NCBI GenBank assembly: GCA_905221605.1
Contig: CAJNDS010002241.1
Location: forward strand, 188,501 to 252,500
DNA from: Symbiodinium natans
Lineage: Eukaryota > Sar > Dinophyceae > Suessiales > Symbiodiniaceae
DNA: 64,000 nucleotides
Direction: 5' to 3'
A program made the position numbers and the translations under genes. The notes under the pieces are model-generated. The model was not told the origin of the DNA. It worked only from the letters and a program-made list of their open reading frames with translations, and ran no database searches. Below, piece after piece: positions 54,191 to 64,000 of the stretch; the first letter of the stretch is position 1; the number at the start of each line of letters is the position of its first letter.

Positions 54191-55255
54191 TCACACGTTC
54201 TTGCGCCGCTTGCTCGCCGATTGTGGGGTCACATCGGCCGCCGGCCACCGCTTATGACCAGCTGGCCAAGGGGTGTTGCGGTGCTTAGCCGCCCCCGGGG
54301 CGGCGAGCGCTCGCAGCAGCTGCGCGGATTCGCAGAGCATGTCGCCGAAGGTCTCAGGGATGTTCTCATACTGAAACACGCCTTGGCTGCGCTTCCGGCG
54401 CAGGCAGATGGGGATCAGTTCCGGGCGCTTGGCGAAGCGGCGCTCGGCCATGCGGGCGGAGAGCTCGCGCTCGGAGAGCAGCGCTCTGGTAATCCAGTCG
54501 ACGTTGGCAGGGCACCAGCGCACTTCCGGGGGACCACCGGCCTCGGTCCGAAGTAGCGACAGCAAGCGCAGCGCGCCATCGCCCAGGCAGACACTCGACT
54601 GCACATCCTGCACTTTCTTCCGCTTCAAGACAGTTGAACGGCCGCCAGCGGAGAAAAGGATCAGACCGTGCTGGCAGTAGAAGCGGCCTATGTGCAGCTG
54701 AGACTGCCACCGCTCAGCAAGGGCAGCCTTGGATACCCCCGCGACATGGCCAGGGGTTTGTACATAACCCAGACTCCCATCATCGCCGCCCGAAGCGACA
54801 CACTGCTCCACACAGTTGCCGTGCTGGAAGCTAGAATCCCACAAGGGCGTCCGACTGCTGCGCAAGTCCCGCACCAAGTCGCAGAGACGCCGAGGAGCGC
54901 CCGGAGCCAGTGCGGCGTCCAGCGCCGCCTCGGACATGGCGGCAAGGTAGGGAGCCCACGTGTCGTTCTTGACGGCGGCCAGCTGCAACCGCTTGGCGAG
55001 TTTGCTGCCAGGCTTGGCGAAGTCTGGTAGAGCCATCACGTATCGATGCCGTTGCAGGCAGGACTCCCATGTATTCAGGTTGGCATTGAGCGGGCAGGAC
55101 GTAACTATGCCGATCGTGGCCCACGAGAGGGGGCCGCGCCGCAACGTGAGCGTTTGGCGGCATGAGCAGTAATCGATGAGGAACTCACGCAGCTGCATCG
55201 CGCTGCATCTGCCGCCGACTTTAGGCAGCGTGAAGTCGCTCACCCGGATGGCCAT
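54191..55255 (-). CDS. intact intronless 354-codon ORF, uncharacterised
   Basis: Starts MAIRVSDFTLPKVGGRC at the ATG at 55255 and ends SASKRRKNV. It is the longest uninterrupted, non-repetitive ORF outside the transposase model. Features are two Cys-rich phrases (DYCSCRQTLTL near residue 30 and HIGRFYCQHGLILF near 205), a probable helical region AAMSEAALDAALAPGAPRRL, and a Lys/Arg C-terminus likely to act as a nuclear signal (inference). No catalytic motif or known domain is recognised. The absence of introns contrasts with the plus-strand genes and would fit a retrogene or an element-borne gene. It is flanked by CA repeats and by the gene fragment at 54133. Confidence 0.7.
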   Translation of the reverse strand: MAIRVSDFTLPKVGGRCSAMQLREFLIDYCSCRQTLTLRRGPLSWATIGIVTSCPLNANLNTWESCLQRHRYVMALPDFAKPGSKLAKRLQLAAVKNDTWAPYLAAMSEAALDAALAPGAPRRLCDLVRDLRSSRTPLWDSSFQHGNCVEQCVASGGDDGSLGYVQTPGHVAGVSKAALAERWQSQLHIGRFYCQHGLILFSAGGRSTVLKRKKVQDVQSSVCLGDGALRLLSLLRTEAGGPPEVRWCPANVDWITRALLSERELSARMAERRFAKRPELIPICLRRKRSQGVFQYENIPETFGDMLCESAQLLRALAAPGAAKHRNTPWPAGHKRWPAADVTPQSASKRRKNV

Positions 55256-56055
55256 GGGGCCCTAAGAGAAAGAGACCGACTCTGCAAGTGATGTCAACTC
55301 TGGGGTAAAAAACCCCCCAGTTAGTCGGACCGAGGCCCCAGAACCCCTAAATCCTGTAGGGGGATACATGGCACCTTATTCCCCATTCCCTACTAACCAA
55401 TGGTAAGGTTGTGGCTGAAGTTCGGGATTCAGGGGAAGCTCGGGTGTCAGGGTTCAGGGTTTAGAGTTTAGGTTGTAGGGTTTGGGGTTAGGGTGTAGGG
55501 TTTAGGGCTTAGGGCTTAGGGTTTAGGATCTGGCATCTACTCTCCATGGCCTAGTCTTCCAGCTGACCCTTGGGCCCTTGCTGAACTTTTTCTCGGGTTC
55601 GCAGAAGTTCGTGGCACCCAGTGCTGCCCCCGCTAAGTTCGTGGAATGGGTGCCTGTTGCTCGTCAGACAGGCCTGCAGAAGCTGGAGATCTCCTGAGCT
55701 GCTACTGTTTGGGGTTTCGGGTTTGGGCTTTAGGGTTTACAGGGGGTTGGGAGTTTAGGGTTTAGGGGTTGGGGTTTTACAGGGTTTAGGGTTTTAGGGC
55801 TTATGGGGTTTAGGATTCGGATTCGGGTTTGTGGGGCTTCGGGTCTAGGCTGTCGGATTCAGGGTTCTTTCTCAACCACACCCCGCTGAAAAGGGGATCC
55901 CGCATTTTTGGAAACCCCACCCTAAACCCTAAACCCTACACACCCTAGACCCTAAACCCTATACACCCTAAACCAAAAACCCTTACGTCTCTTCGGGGCC
56001 TCGCCCGGGATTCTGCGGCCCGTTTCCTTCTTCTCCATCTCGTCCTCAGGTTGCT

Positions 56056-56187
56056 TACTGTTGGTTAGGAGGGAATGGGGGAACAAGGTACCATATACCC
56101 TTTAAGGGGTTATATAGGGTTTAGGGTTTAGGATTATATAGGGGGATACATGGCACCTTATTCCCCCATTCCCTACTAACCAACGGT
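56056..56187. mobile_element. foldback element with 46 bp arms, copy 1
   Basis: The left arm (56056-56100, TACTGTTGGTTAGGAGGGAA, GGGGGAACAAGGTACCATAT) and the right arm (56141-56187) are reverse complements with about six mismatches. The 40 bp loop holds TTTAAGGGG and TTTAGGG units. A second copy is at 57392-57532 and a lone right arm at 55359-55404. Confidence 0.8.
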
Positions 56188-56657
56188 AAGGTTGGTGCGT
56201 GTGTGTGTTCTGCTAACTTCGTAGAACCTGCCCTGAGTTCGCAGGGGCATCTACTCTCCATGGCTTAGTCTTCCAGCCAACCCTTGGGCCCTTGGTGAAC
56301 CTTTCCTCGGGTTCGCAGAAGTTCGTGGCACCCAGTGCTGCCCCCGCTAAGTTCGTGGAATGGGTGCCTGTTGCCCATCACACAGGCCTGCAGAAGCTGG
56401 AGACCTCCTGAGCTGCTACTGTTTGGGGTTTCGGGTTTAGGGTTTAGGGTTTATAGGGGGTTGGGAGTTTAGGGTTTAGGGGTTGGGGTTTTACAGGGTT
56501 CAGGGTTTTAGGGCTTATGGGGTTTAGGATTCGGGCTTGTGGGGCTTCGGGTCTAGGCTGTCGGATTCAGGGTTGTTTCTAGACCACGCCCCGCTGAAAA
56601 GGGGATCCCGCATTTTTGGAAACCCCACCCTAAACCCCAAACCCCATGCACCCTAGA

Positions 56658-56661
56658 CCCG

Positions 56662-56708
<47 letters not shown>

Positions 56709-56709
56709 A
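56658..56709 (+). repeat. (GTGC)n microsatellite
   Basis: Twelve to thirteen GTGC units. Confidence 0.97.
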
Positions 56710-57391
56710 GGCTCTGCGGGCTACAGTCGAAGATTTTGCGGCACGTCTCTTCGGGAACAATATCGTCAGGGCTTGCACTTGTTGGGGCTAAGGGAACCCT
56801 AAACCGCAAAAGCTTCCTTTGCCAACCAAAAAACCCTGAACCCTTGCTTTGAAATAAAACAATGGGCTACCCCGGCACCTTGACTTTCCTCTTGCGACGG
56901 CACATCGGCCGCGCGGAGAGAACCTGTAATCATGGTGCATTCCTATAGCCAGTTCTCTATGACCTGGCCCCGTTGGGAGGTTTGATTTCAACACTGCCTA
57001 TTATATGTAAGAATACCCCACAAGGACAGCCTGACTTAGATATTTGACCATGTATGTGTACATTTGGCCTGGACCTTTCAGTGTGATTTGGCAGAGTCTT
57101 ACCGCATCAAATCAAAGATGGAGCGCGTCGGAGATGGCGAATATTGCATGAGTCCGAGTATGGCGACAGACTCATCTCCTCTAATCGGGCCGTTTAGGGC
57201 CTTCCTCAGGGACCACACCCCGCTGAAAAGGGGATCCCGCCTTTTTGGAAACCCCACCCTAAACCCTAAACCCTATACACCCTAGACCCTAAACCCTATA
57301 CACCCTAAACCAAAACCCTTACGTCTCTTCGGGGCCTCGCCCGGGATTCTGCGGCCCGTTTCCTTCTTCTCCATCTCGTCCTCAGGTTGCT

Positions 57392-57532
57392 TACTGTTGG
57401 TTAGGAGGGAATGGGGGAACATGGGGGAACAAGGTGCCATATACCCTTTAAGGGGTTATATAGGGTTTAGGGTTTAGGATTATATAGGGGGATACATGGC
57501 ACCTTATTCCCCATTCCCTACTAACCAACGGT
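57392..57532. mobile_element. foldback element with 46 bp arms, copy 2
   Basis: Same as 56056-56187, with a 10 bp tandem duplication (ATGGGGGAAC twice) in the left arm. Confidence 0.8.
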
Positions 57533-57929
57533 AAGGTTGTGGCTGAAGTTCGGGATTCAGGGGAAGCTCGGGTGTCAGGGTTTGGGGTTTAGAGTTTAGG
57601 TTGTAGGGTTTGGGGTTGGGGTGTAGGGTTCGGGGCTTAGGGCTTAGGGTTTAGGATCTCGGATTTAGGGTTTAGGCTTCTGGGGCGTGTCCTTCTTGGA
57701 GCTCGTGAACATTGCAGTGATGCGCCGGTTCCTCGCTCACAAAAGAGCTTGGAGGTTTGGACTTCAGCTGTCAGCTGTTTCAAAGAGACAAGCAGCATCA
57801 GCCCATGCAAGCTGCAAGCAGAAAAAAGCTACAGCATCTTTCTTGGAGGCATGGTTGTCCAGAAGGACATAAACTATCAAAAAGAACATGTGTCCCAGGC
57901 AGACTAGCAGCCAATGCCTGACTGAAACA

Positions 57930-58058
57930 GCATGAAAACCTCGCATCGGCAGTCCAAGCGAGTGCAACGCTCATTGCAGACCGGGGAAGCGGGGGCCGCC
58001 CATCGGGATCGGGGGCTGGTGCCGGGAAACCCCGCTCACCACCCCCACCACCTTCTGG
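57930..58058. repeat. diverged fragment of the 2 kb block
   Basis: From AAACAGCATGAAAACCTCGC through AGTGCAACGCTCATTG to CCGGGAAACCCCGCTCACCA it matches 20495-20620. It directly precedes the 3' end of the zinc-finger-like pseudogene. Confidence 0.8.
58011..58046. other. conserved hairpin, variant family, copy 3
   Basis: GGGGGCTGGTG / CACCACCCCC: same stem as 20586 with one bulged C on the left arm, and loop AAAC. Confidence 0.6.
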
Positions 58059-58065
58059 GCAGCCC

Positions 58066-59381
58066 TCAGAGGCTTACCAGCAGCTTCTTGGCGTTCTCCA
58101 TGATGCCCGCCAAGTTGGTCTCGTCCTTCTGGGCCACCTTCATGCACAGGCTACACCAGGACCTTTGGGAGAAGTAGGGGCATCCCTGGGCCTCCCACTC
58201 GTCCACAGGGTAGCGGGCCACTACGGGGCAGCCTTTCAGAAGGTGCGTCATGGGGAAGGTGACCGGGATGATGTCCAGCAGCTCGTCGGCCTCCAGTTTC
58301 CTGGCAGCCTCGTAGAACTCGGCCTTTTTCCTTTTGATCTCGTCATCCAGGATGGTTGGGAGGCGGTCGCTGGCGAAGGCCTCCACAGAGTCGTCCGCCA
58401 TCTGCAACTCAACAACCATGGATAACCCGCGTGCCCAGGGGACAAACTTCGCGCCGCATCCATTGGCTGGCCAAACAGAAGTATCACTGGAGTACTCGCT
58501 CCTCATGCTTTCGACCCAGTGCCGGACCGTGAAGTTCTCCGGCTGTTTCTCCAGCTCCTGAAGAGGTTGGCCCAGTCCAGACGGCAGCGGAACTTCCACC
58601 TCGTCTTGTCGGGCTGCTGCCACAGCTTGCCGGGGTAGGCCAGGCCGCAGCAGCCTGGCCTGTTCTCCTTCTCGTTCCAAGCCCCCGTGCGTGCTCTGCA
58701 CACGTTGAATAGCCGGATGCCCGGGGTGAGTTGGTCGCAAAAGTCGAGGGCCTTCAAGAAGCCTGCCTGCCGCGCCCCCTTGTCCTCGAGGGTCTGGTAA
58801 TCCTCGGCCTTGCGGATTACCAGACCCTCGAGGACGTCCGCATGAGCTTGGAGGGCGGGATCCTCCGGACTCTCTTCCAGCCGGTGCACCCCGGCCTCCA
58901 AAGCCTCGAAGTCCTCGCTCAGCTCCAGCATCCTCCCAGAAGCTGCCGTGAAGGCCCCGATCAAGCCTCCAGACTTCAACTCCCTCAGCATGGCCGTGGC
59001 TATGGCTTTGGCTCGCGTGTTGACCATCGTCCTCCTCGCTTTGGCTGAGGTTCCCTCAGGGGCCTCGTCCGCCACTTCTGCTTTGGCTCTGCGGATTGCA
59101 CTCACAGAGTTGGCTCAGACGGCCCCTTTATTCATCTTCTTCATGTCAACATTGATCCTGGCCGCTGCGGTGTAGTCCTGCCCAACCTTTTCGCGCTGCG
59201 CGAGTGTGAAAGATTCCCACTCGCGTTCCCTCTCCTTTCTCTCACACCCTGTGCAGATGCGCCAGAAGCTCCCCTCTTCCGTCACTGTGTGCTCTCGCTG
59301 TGAAAGAATCAACTTGAAGAATTTGTGGGGCTCCTGACAGATGCCGCACTTCACCGGGTTGGAGGAGCTGCTGAAAGCCAT
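58066..59381 (-). pseudogene. zinc-finger-like protein gene with in-frame TGA and frameshift
   Basis: Starts at the ATG at 59381 (MAFSSSSNPVKCGICQEPHK). A Cys-x2-Cys pair is followed about 30 residues later by RICTGCERK, a possible zinc ribbon. The frame meets a TGA at 59115-59117 (MKKMNKGAV, stop) but continues in the same frame for 200 codons with good protein character (RRAKAEVADEAPEGTSAKAR, then LAYPGKLWQQPDKTRWKFRC). Near 58560 the reading shifts to a second frame (EKQPENFTVRHWVESMRSEY) and ends IMENAKKLLVSL, stop, at 58066. A third Cys cluster is CPYFSQRSWCSLCMK. Overlap of the two long frames at 58503-58740 argues for a 1-2 bp indel, not an intron. A truncated relative lies at 54133. 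It is probably a decayed member of a repeated family; function unknown. Confidence 0.65.
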
Positions 59382-59469
59382 CGTGGACAGCTGCTTCGCG
59401 TGCGGCTTCTGAGCACCGCGATTGTCGCGGCCCTTCGAGCCGCAGTGACTGGAGCTGCGGAGTACGTCT

Positions 59470-59648
59470 AAAACCCTAGCAAACCCTATGGAAAAAGTAG
59501 CATCGTCCAACATGCAGCATGAACCCTAAACCTGCTAAACCCGGAAACCCTAAACCTTAAAACGTCTAAAACCCTAAACCCTATGGTTCAGGGCTTGGGC
59601 ACCCGCACGCAATAGGCAAGGCTGCCTGCTCTGTGATCTACATTGTGG
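59470..59648. repeat. junction segment, copy 3 (partial)
   Basis: GCATCGTCCAACATGCAGCA to GGCTGCCTGCTCTGTGATCT matches 46024-46170 and 52921-53050 with few changes. Similarity then stops at TACATTGTGGGG. Confidence 0.9.
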
Positions 59649-59649
59649 G

Positions 59650-61940
59650 GCCCGTTAGTTAGAAGTTAGTTATAACATATGTTAGGCAAGAGGTTAATTC
59701 AGGCAGACTCTCACCTAAGGGCCAGCAAGTCTTGGAAAAATACGGCTTCTGAGAAGCAACAGCAGCTACTCAAACCCTAAACCCTAAACCCCAAACCCTA
59801 CTCTTCAGATGCCGTCCTTCCCGAAGCAGTCGCGCAGCACATCAGCTGCCGCAGCCTTGTCCTGTGAGTACAACTGGAGGTCTTAAATGGAGTCTCCTTA
59901 CTTCTCCAAGAACCAAGGAAGAAAATAGTAAACTTAATATTAAACCTACCCAAAGAAGGAAACTAAAAAAGTCTAAAGTTCAATTCTTGGCGAAGTAAGT
60001 CTCTAAAACTTAAACCAAACCCCAACCTCAAAATCCCGAGACCCCAGTCAAGCTTGAAGGCTTCAGGACATACTCCTGCCACCCCCCTCCCCCCTCCCCT
60101 CTCCCTCCCCCCCCTCCGAGGTCGGTCGTTGTCACGGTCCAGTTTCTCGGTCATGGCCCTGTTAACTTTTGAGAACTGCCCCAACTTCTTAAGGTTTAAA
60201 TGTTCCCTAAACCCTAACCCTAAAGCCTAAGGGTTTAGGGTTTGGGGACCCCTTTCTGGATGCAGCACTCTGGATCCTAGTCCTGGTGTTTAGGGTTTAG
60301 GGTTTAGCCCCCGAACATGACCTACAGATAGACTCCCGTAAGTCCTTGAACCCGAGTGTAGCTCACACTTTTTTTCTCCAGGTGACGCCCACTTGAATTA
60401 GCCCTATAGGGTTTAATTTGGTTCCAAGGTTGGCTATAAAACCCTCTGAAAGAAAGTCCTAGAAAAGCTCCTCTTAAACCCAATATCAGGGAGACATATG
60501 AAAAATCCCAGGGGTCTACTTGGAGGCTTCATGGGTAAATAGAACTGGGGATATATAAGTGCGGGAGCTATAGTTACAACTGGTTCTGACCTTACTGAGA
60601 GTACTTTATAGCCCCTAAACCCTAAACCCTAAATCCTATACCCTAAACCCTAAAAAATCAACCCTAAACCCTAAATCACCAGGGCTAGGACCAATGAGCC
60701 TCCAAGCACCCGGGCTTCGTGGCTTCAGGGCTTTCAGGGTGCCCGGCCGAAATTACAAGAGCTAGAAGACCGAACGGGCTTAGGGTTTAGGGTTTAGGGT
60801 CTGGGGTCTAGTTTGGGGTCTAGTTCGGGGTCTATTTTCTGGTTTTGGGCCAAACTTTTGGGAGCCTCTAAAAACAAGCCACATCTGGGCCTCTTCTGCG
60901 GCGACCGCCATACTGCCATAGGCTTGTTCCGGCTGCGCCGGTGTGGTGGACAGGGCGGTGCTTGTGGACGTGGGTCACAGCTGAGGCTTCCAGCGGGTTT
61001 AAGAGACTGCCTTTGGGGGCCCTTGCACGCTAAAGGGGCCCTCAAGCCTTGAGGGGCTGTATGGAACTACATGTGCCTCAAACAATGTTACAACTTGGAT
61101 AACGGCTTCTTCAACTTGTCCCTCGAAAAGTTTTCGATCGACGCCAGCTCGGTTGAGCCGCTCGGCGTGTGTATGTGTTTAGGGTTTAGGGTTTAGGGTT
61201 TATGGTTTAGGGTTTGTAAGGGTTTAGGGTTTAGGGTTTAGGGAACGGTTGAGAAGGAACGGGTTCACGTGGGAAGTCTCGCTCAAATATCCGTGAGATG
61301 AAGGCTTCAGGCTATGTGCGCGGTGGTTCGAGGGTCCTAAACCCGAAACCCGGACCCGAATTGTCTCCACCCGTGTTCCTGAAACCCGGGCCTGAAATTT
61401 GGACCTGAAATGAACCCCCCCTGCGTCTGAAACGTACAACGCACACACACACAATGGAACACGAAACCACAGACCCCTGACCCCCGACCTAAACCCCAAA
61501 CCCTGAATCCTAAACCCTAACAAGAACGGGTGCCCCGTGGCCGAAAAAGACACAGGTCACCAAGAAAAAAAAGATAGAAATCAACGCGCCAAACACACGC
61601 GCTGGTCATGGTTTTAGCGTGTCTTACGTGAAGGAAAAGACACAAACCACCTGAAAAAAAAAAGTCACAGAACACCCAAAAAAAAAAGCCCGAAACAACC
61701 CTCTTTCCGTTTAGGATTTAGGGTTCAGGGTTCAGGGCTTAGGGTTCAGGGTTTAGGATTGCGATCACCGAATCCCTCATAAGACACACGTTTCTAAAGG
61801 AAATAAGAATCGAACTTACATCGAACAAAACCCAAAAAATCGCAACACTAATCTGAGAATCAAAGCAAAAATCGGACAATAAACTTGTGATTAGAAAAAA
61901 TCAGAATGAAATCGAGATATATCCTCGGACCAACTTTTCG
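59650..61940. other. gene-poor spacer with telomere-like units
   Basis: TTTAGGG and CCCTAAA units occur at 59775-59800, 60205-60240, 60290-60308, 60615-60665, 60780-60805, 61175-61245 and 61495-61520. A C/T-rich block lies at 60075-60120. The sequence at 61550-61900 is A-rich with GACAC phrases. No exon is supported. Confidence 0.55.
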
Positions 61941-61949
61941 GTGATTTTT

Positions 61950-62150
61950 TCGCGGAAAAGGGTCGGATAAACAATCGGAGAAAAATCGATAAACAAAATC
62001 GAACACGAGCAGACGGGAATTGAAAACTCGAAAAAAACGAAATTTTCGCTTTATGTTTTTTTCGATTGTTCAATTGCCGTCTGCTCGTGTTCGATTGTTG
62101 CCCGATTTGTTCTCCGATTTTTTCGCCGATTTGTTTTTCCGATTGTTACT
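61950..62150. repeat. long A/T-rich inverted repeat
   Basis: A core arm at 61997-62024 (AATCGAACACGAGCAGACGG then GAATTGAA) is inverted at 62069-62096 with one mismatch in 28. Further imperfect pairing extends outward (AATCGGAGAA against TTCTCCGATT) and inward (CGAAAAAAAC against TGTTTTTTTCG), giving a hairpin of about 90 bp per arm. The ORFs on the two strands are mirror images of each other and not genes. Confidence 0.85.
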
Positions 62151-62219
62151 TGGTTCTCCGATTTTTGCTGCGGCTTTTGTTTTGGATGTGCTTTTTTTGT
62201 TTTTTTCTTCCGATTTGGG

Positions 62220-64000
62220 GGGGGGGGGTCCCTGTCTCATTAGATTTCGGAATTCATAAGTTTAGGGTTCAGGGTACAGGGTTAGGGCGCCTAAACCCTG
62301 TTTTTGGAGCAATGTGGGTAGTCCATACGTAAGTCTGGGAGTCCCACAGACCTAGTCGTGACTGTGGTTTCCTGCTTAGAATTGGCTAGGTTTTGTATCA
62401 GGGCTTAGGGTTTAGGGTTTTGGGTCCCAAAGGACCTCGCATTTTGATGACAGGATGACTCCTGGTGCTTTGTTTTGTGGGCGTCTACGTCTTAGCAAAG
62501 ATGCCCTGTAACCAAGGAAACGATCAAAGAATCTGGGTAACCCTAAACCCTAAACGCTGGAGGCGTGTGGGAAGGGCTTTAGCGTCCAGGATCTGCGTGT
62601 GGGATGCGAGGTTTATAGAAGCCCCAAGCCCTGAACCCTCAACCCCCTAAACCCTAAACCCCCTGAACCCCCTAACCCCCCCTCAAACTCCCCTCAACCC
62701 ATCAAAATCCCCCAAAACCCCCACAACCCTAAACCCTAAACCCTAGACCCCAAGGTGGCGGGCCTTGGAAACTCCTCCTCCGGGCTGCGATGAGTCGGAG
62801 GCAGGCCTGGGGCACGGCTGAGGGTTTAGGGTTTAGGGTTTAAGGTTTAGGGTTTAGGGTTTGATTAGGGTTTAGGGTGCGGGCAAGGCTACGTGCGTGC
62901 AGGGGCCTTTTGCGTTTTGTTCTGTTTAGGGTCTATAGAGTTTAGGGTTTTGTAGGGCTTTTAGGGCTTATGGGGTTTAATTCATTATGGGATTTAATTA
63001 GGGTTGATATGGGTTTATAGAGTTAGGGTCTAGGATCCAGGCTTTAGGTCTAGGGTCCAGAGTGTATAGCTATAGGGTTCCTGTGCTCTTCGTGGGTGTT
63101 CGTGATAACACATGACCCGTGATGTCGATCCCCAAACGATAGGAACCCCCCACACAACTACTTAGAAACCAAAAAAAGTTTTTTCAACAACGAAACAAGG
63201 TACCCCGCATATCGGAAGACAGCTTTCAAGGATGTCCAGCCAAGCCGAGAGCCCGAAACCCGAAACCCTAAACCCCTAACCCCTAACCCCTAAACCCTAA
63301 ACCCTAAAACCCTAAAACCTAAAACCTAAACCCTAAACCCTAAACCCTAGCCGTGACAGGCAAAGCGGCTAGGAATCCGAAAAACCACAGCCTCGCAGCA
63401 GCTTTTGGCTGCTGAGGTTCATTTGGTCGGTGCTCTAAATTAGGGTCCCTTTTTGGGTTTAGGGTTTAGGGTTTAGGGTCTAGGGTCTAGGGTGCCCCCA
63501 TAACGATATCATAATAAGGGTGCCCTGCTCTTTGGGTTGGTTACTTTTAAAGGGGACCTTGAGTCAAAAAGAGAAAAGGGCAAATAGTAGGGGCCGCCAT
63601 AAATGAAGGACCCCAAAAGGGACCATATATTGGAGGAGAAATGACCATGTAGAGTGCAAAACATAAGCCCTAAACCTCAAACCCTAAACCTAAACCCTAA
63701 ACCCTGAACCCTATAAACCCTAAACCCTAAGTTCAGGGTTTCGGGTGAACCCCACCGCTGCGTAGGTCAGTTCTATGCTTGCAGCGTAGTGGGTGGTTTG
63801 GGATTGGGTCCATTCTCGCAAAGTATGCTTCGGCAGCGTAACCAACCCTAAACCCTAAACCCTAAACCCTAAACCCTAAACTCCTAAAAGCCCACCAAAA
63901 CATGCTGCTCCCAGCTGCAGCCGAAGCGGCTGGTCGTAGCTGTGCTAGGCACTGTTGCGCTGCCTAGGGGCCATAGTAGAACCCCCAAACAGGGTTTTGG
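62220..64000. repeat. telomere-like arrays and spacer
   Basis: CCCTAAA-type arrays at 62640-62750, 63260-63350, 63665-63730 and 63845-63890, and TTTAGGG arrays at 62820-62880 and 63455-63492, again in mixed orientation. No gene is supported. CCCAAAAGGGACC and AATAAGGGTGCCC phrases around 63500-63640 resemble the foldback elements at 3.1 and 11.1 kb. Confidence 0.8.

Larger units (their letters stand above)
55260..57705. repeat. mosaic of three repeated blocks
   Basis: Block 1 (CACCCCGCTGAAAAGGGGATC ... CGTCCTCAGGTTGCTTAC) occurs at 55875-56055, in part at 56582-56650, and at 57210-57390. Block 2 (GGATACATGGCACCTTATTC ... GGGAAGCTCGGGTGTCAGGG) at 55359-55460 and 57487-57580. Block 3 (CTAAGTTCGTGGAATGGGTG ... 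AGCTGCTACTGTTTGGGGTT) at 55627-55730 and 56346-56440. TTTAGGG variants fill the gaps. No gene is supported; the ORF at 57064-57285 has only weak protein character. Confidence 0.85.

Overview
The window reads as nuclear DNA of a dinoflagellate, most likely a Symbiodiniaceae/Suessiales-type genome. The evidence is: plant-type TTTAGGG/CCCTAAA telomere-like repeats scattered in both orientations; candidate genes cut into short exons whose introns end in AG|G and start with GT or often GC; head-to-tail genes on one strand; and several protein families that I know, from memory only, as multi-copy families in dinoflagellates. There are no bacterial operons, ribosome binding sites, rRNAs, tRNAs or CRISPR arrays. 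All family names here come from reading motifs; no database search was run.

Layout. 1-16 kb is gene-poor: interstitial telomere-like arrays, G/C homopolymers, compound microsatellites, several 50-120 bp foldback elements and one short minus-strand coding fragment (about 9.2-9.4 kb). 16.3-18.1 kb holds large (TAG)n arrays and two copies of a palindrome-bearing repeat. 18.1-21.3 kb is a mosaic of mobile-element-related modules: a 193-codon ORF, a truncated copy of a unit found again at 43-53 kb, and a 2 kb block repeated almost exactly at 46.7-48.6 kb.

21.8-40 kb is a unidirectional plus-strand block of at least six split genes: an uncharacterised gene (21.8-22.4 kb); a tryptophan/acid-rich protein (23.4-24.4 kb); a Lys/Ala-rich protein (24.6-25.4 kb); a methyltransferase-like protein with FFSG, PC and ENP motifs in order (25.9-29.6 kb); a KGST-repeat protein broken by two deletions (31.4-33.7 kb); a charged helical protein with an APKRART tail (34.0-36.6 kb); and a protein with an RLYGDGAD motif, possibly transposase-derived (37.2-40 kb).

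40.9-53.2 kb switches to the minus strand. It is a tandem duplication with a 7,644 bp offset, carrying two copies of a MULE-type transposase whose reading frame is restored by predicted GC-AG and GT-AG introns. The 5' side of each copy is followed by 2 or 3 tandem 759-761 bp units, each with a 175-codon ORF sharing the transposase leader. 53.5-55.3 kb has CA microsatellites and an intact intronless 354-codon ORF. 55.3-59.6 kb has repeated blocks with 46 bp inverted arms and a zinc-finger-like pseudogene. 59.6-64 kb returns to telomere-like repeats plus a long A/T-rich inverted repeat.

The strongest unexplained signals are: a short hairpin present at ten sites whose stem varies in a compensatory way between two families; one leader module placed upstream of three different ORFs; the split methyltransferase-like gene; and the palindrome and foldback elements.
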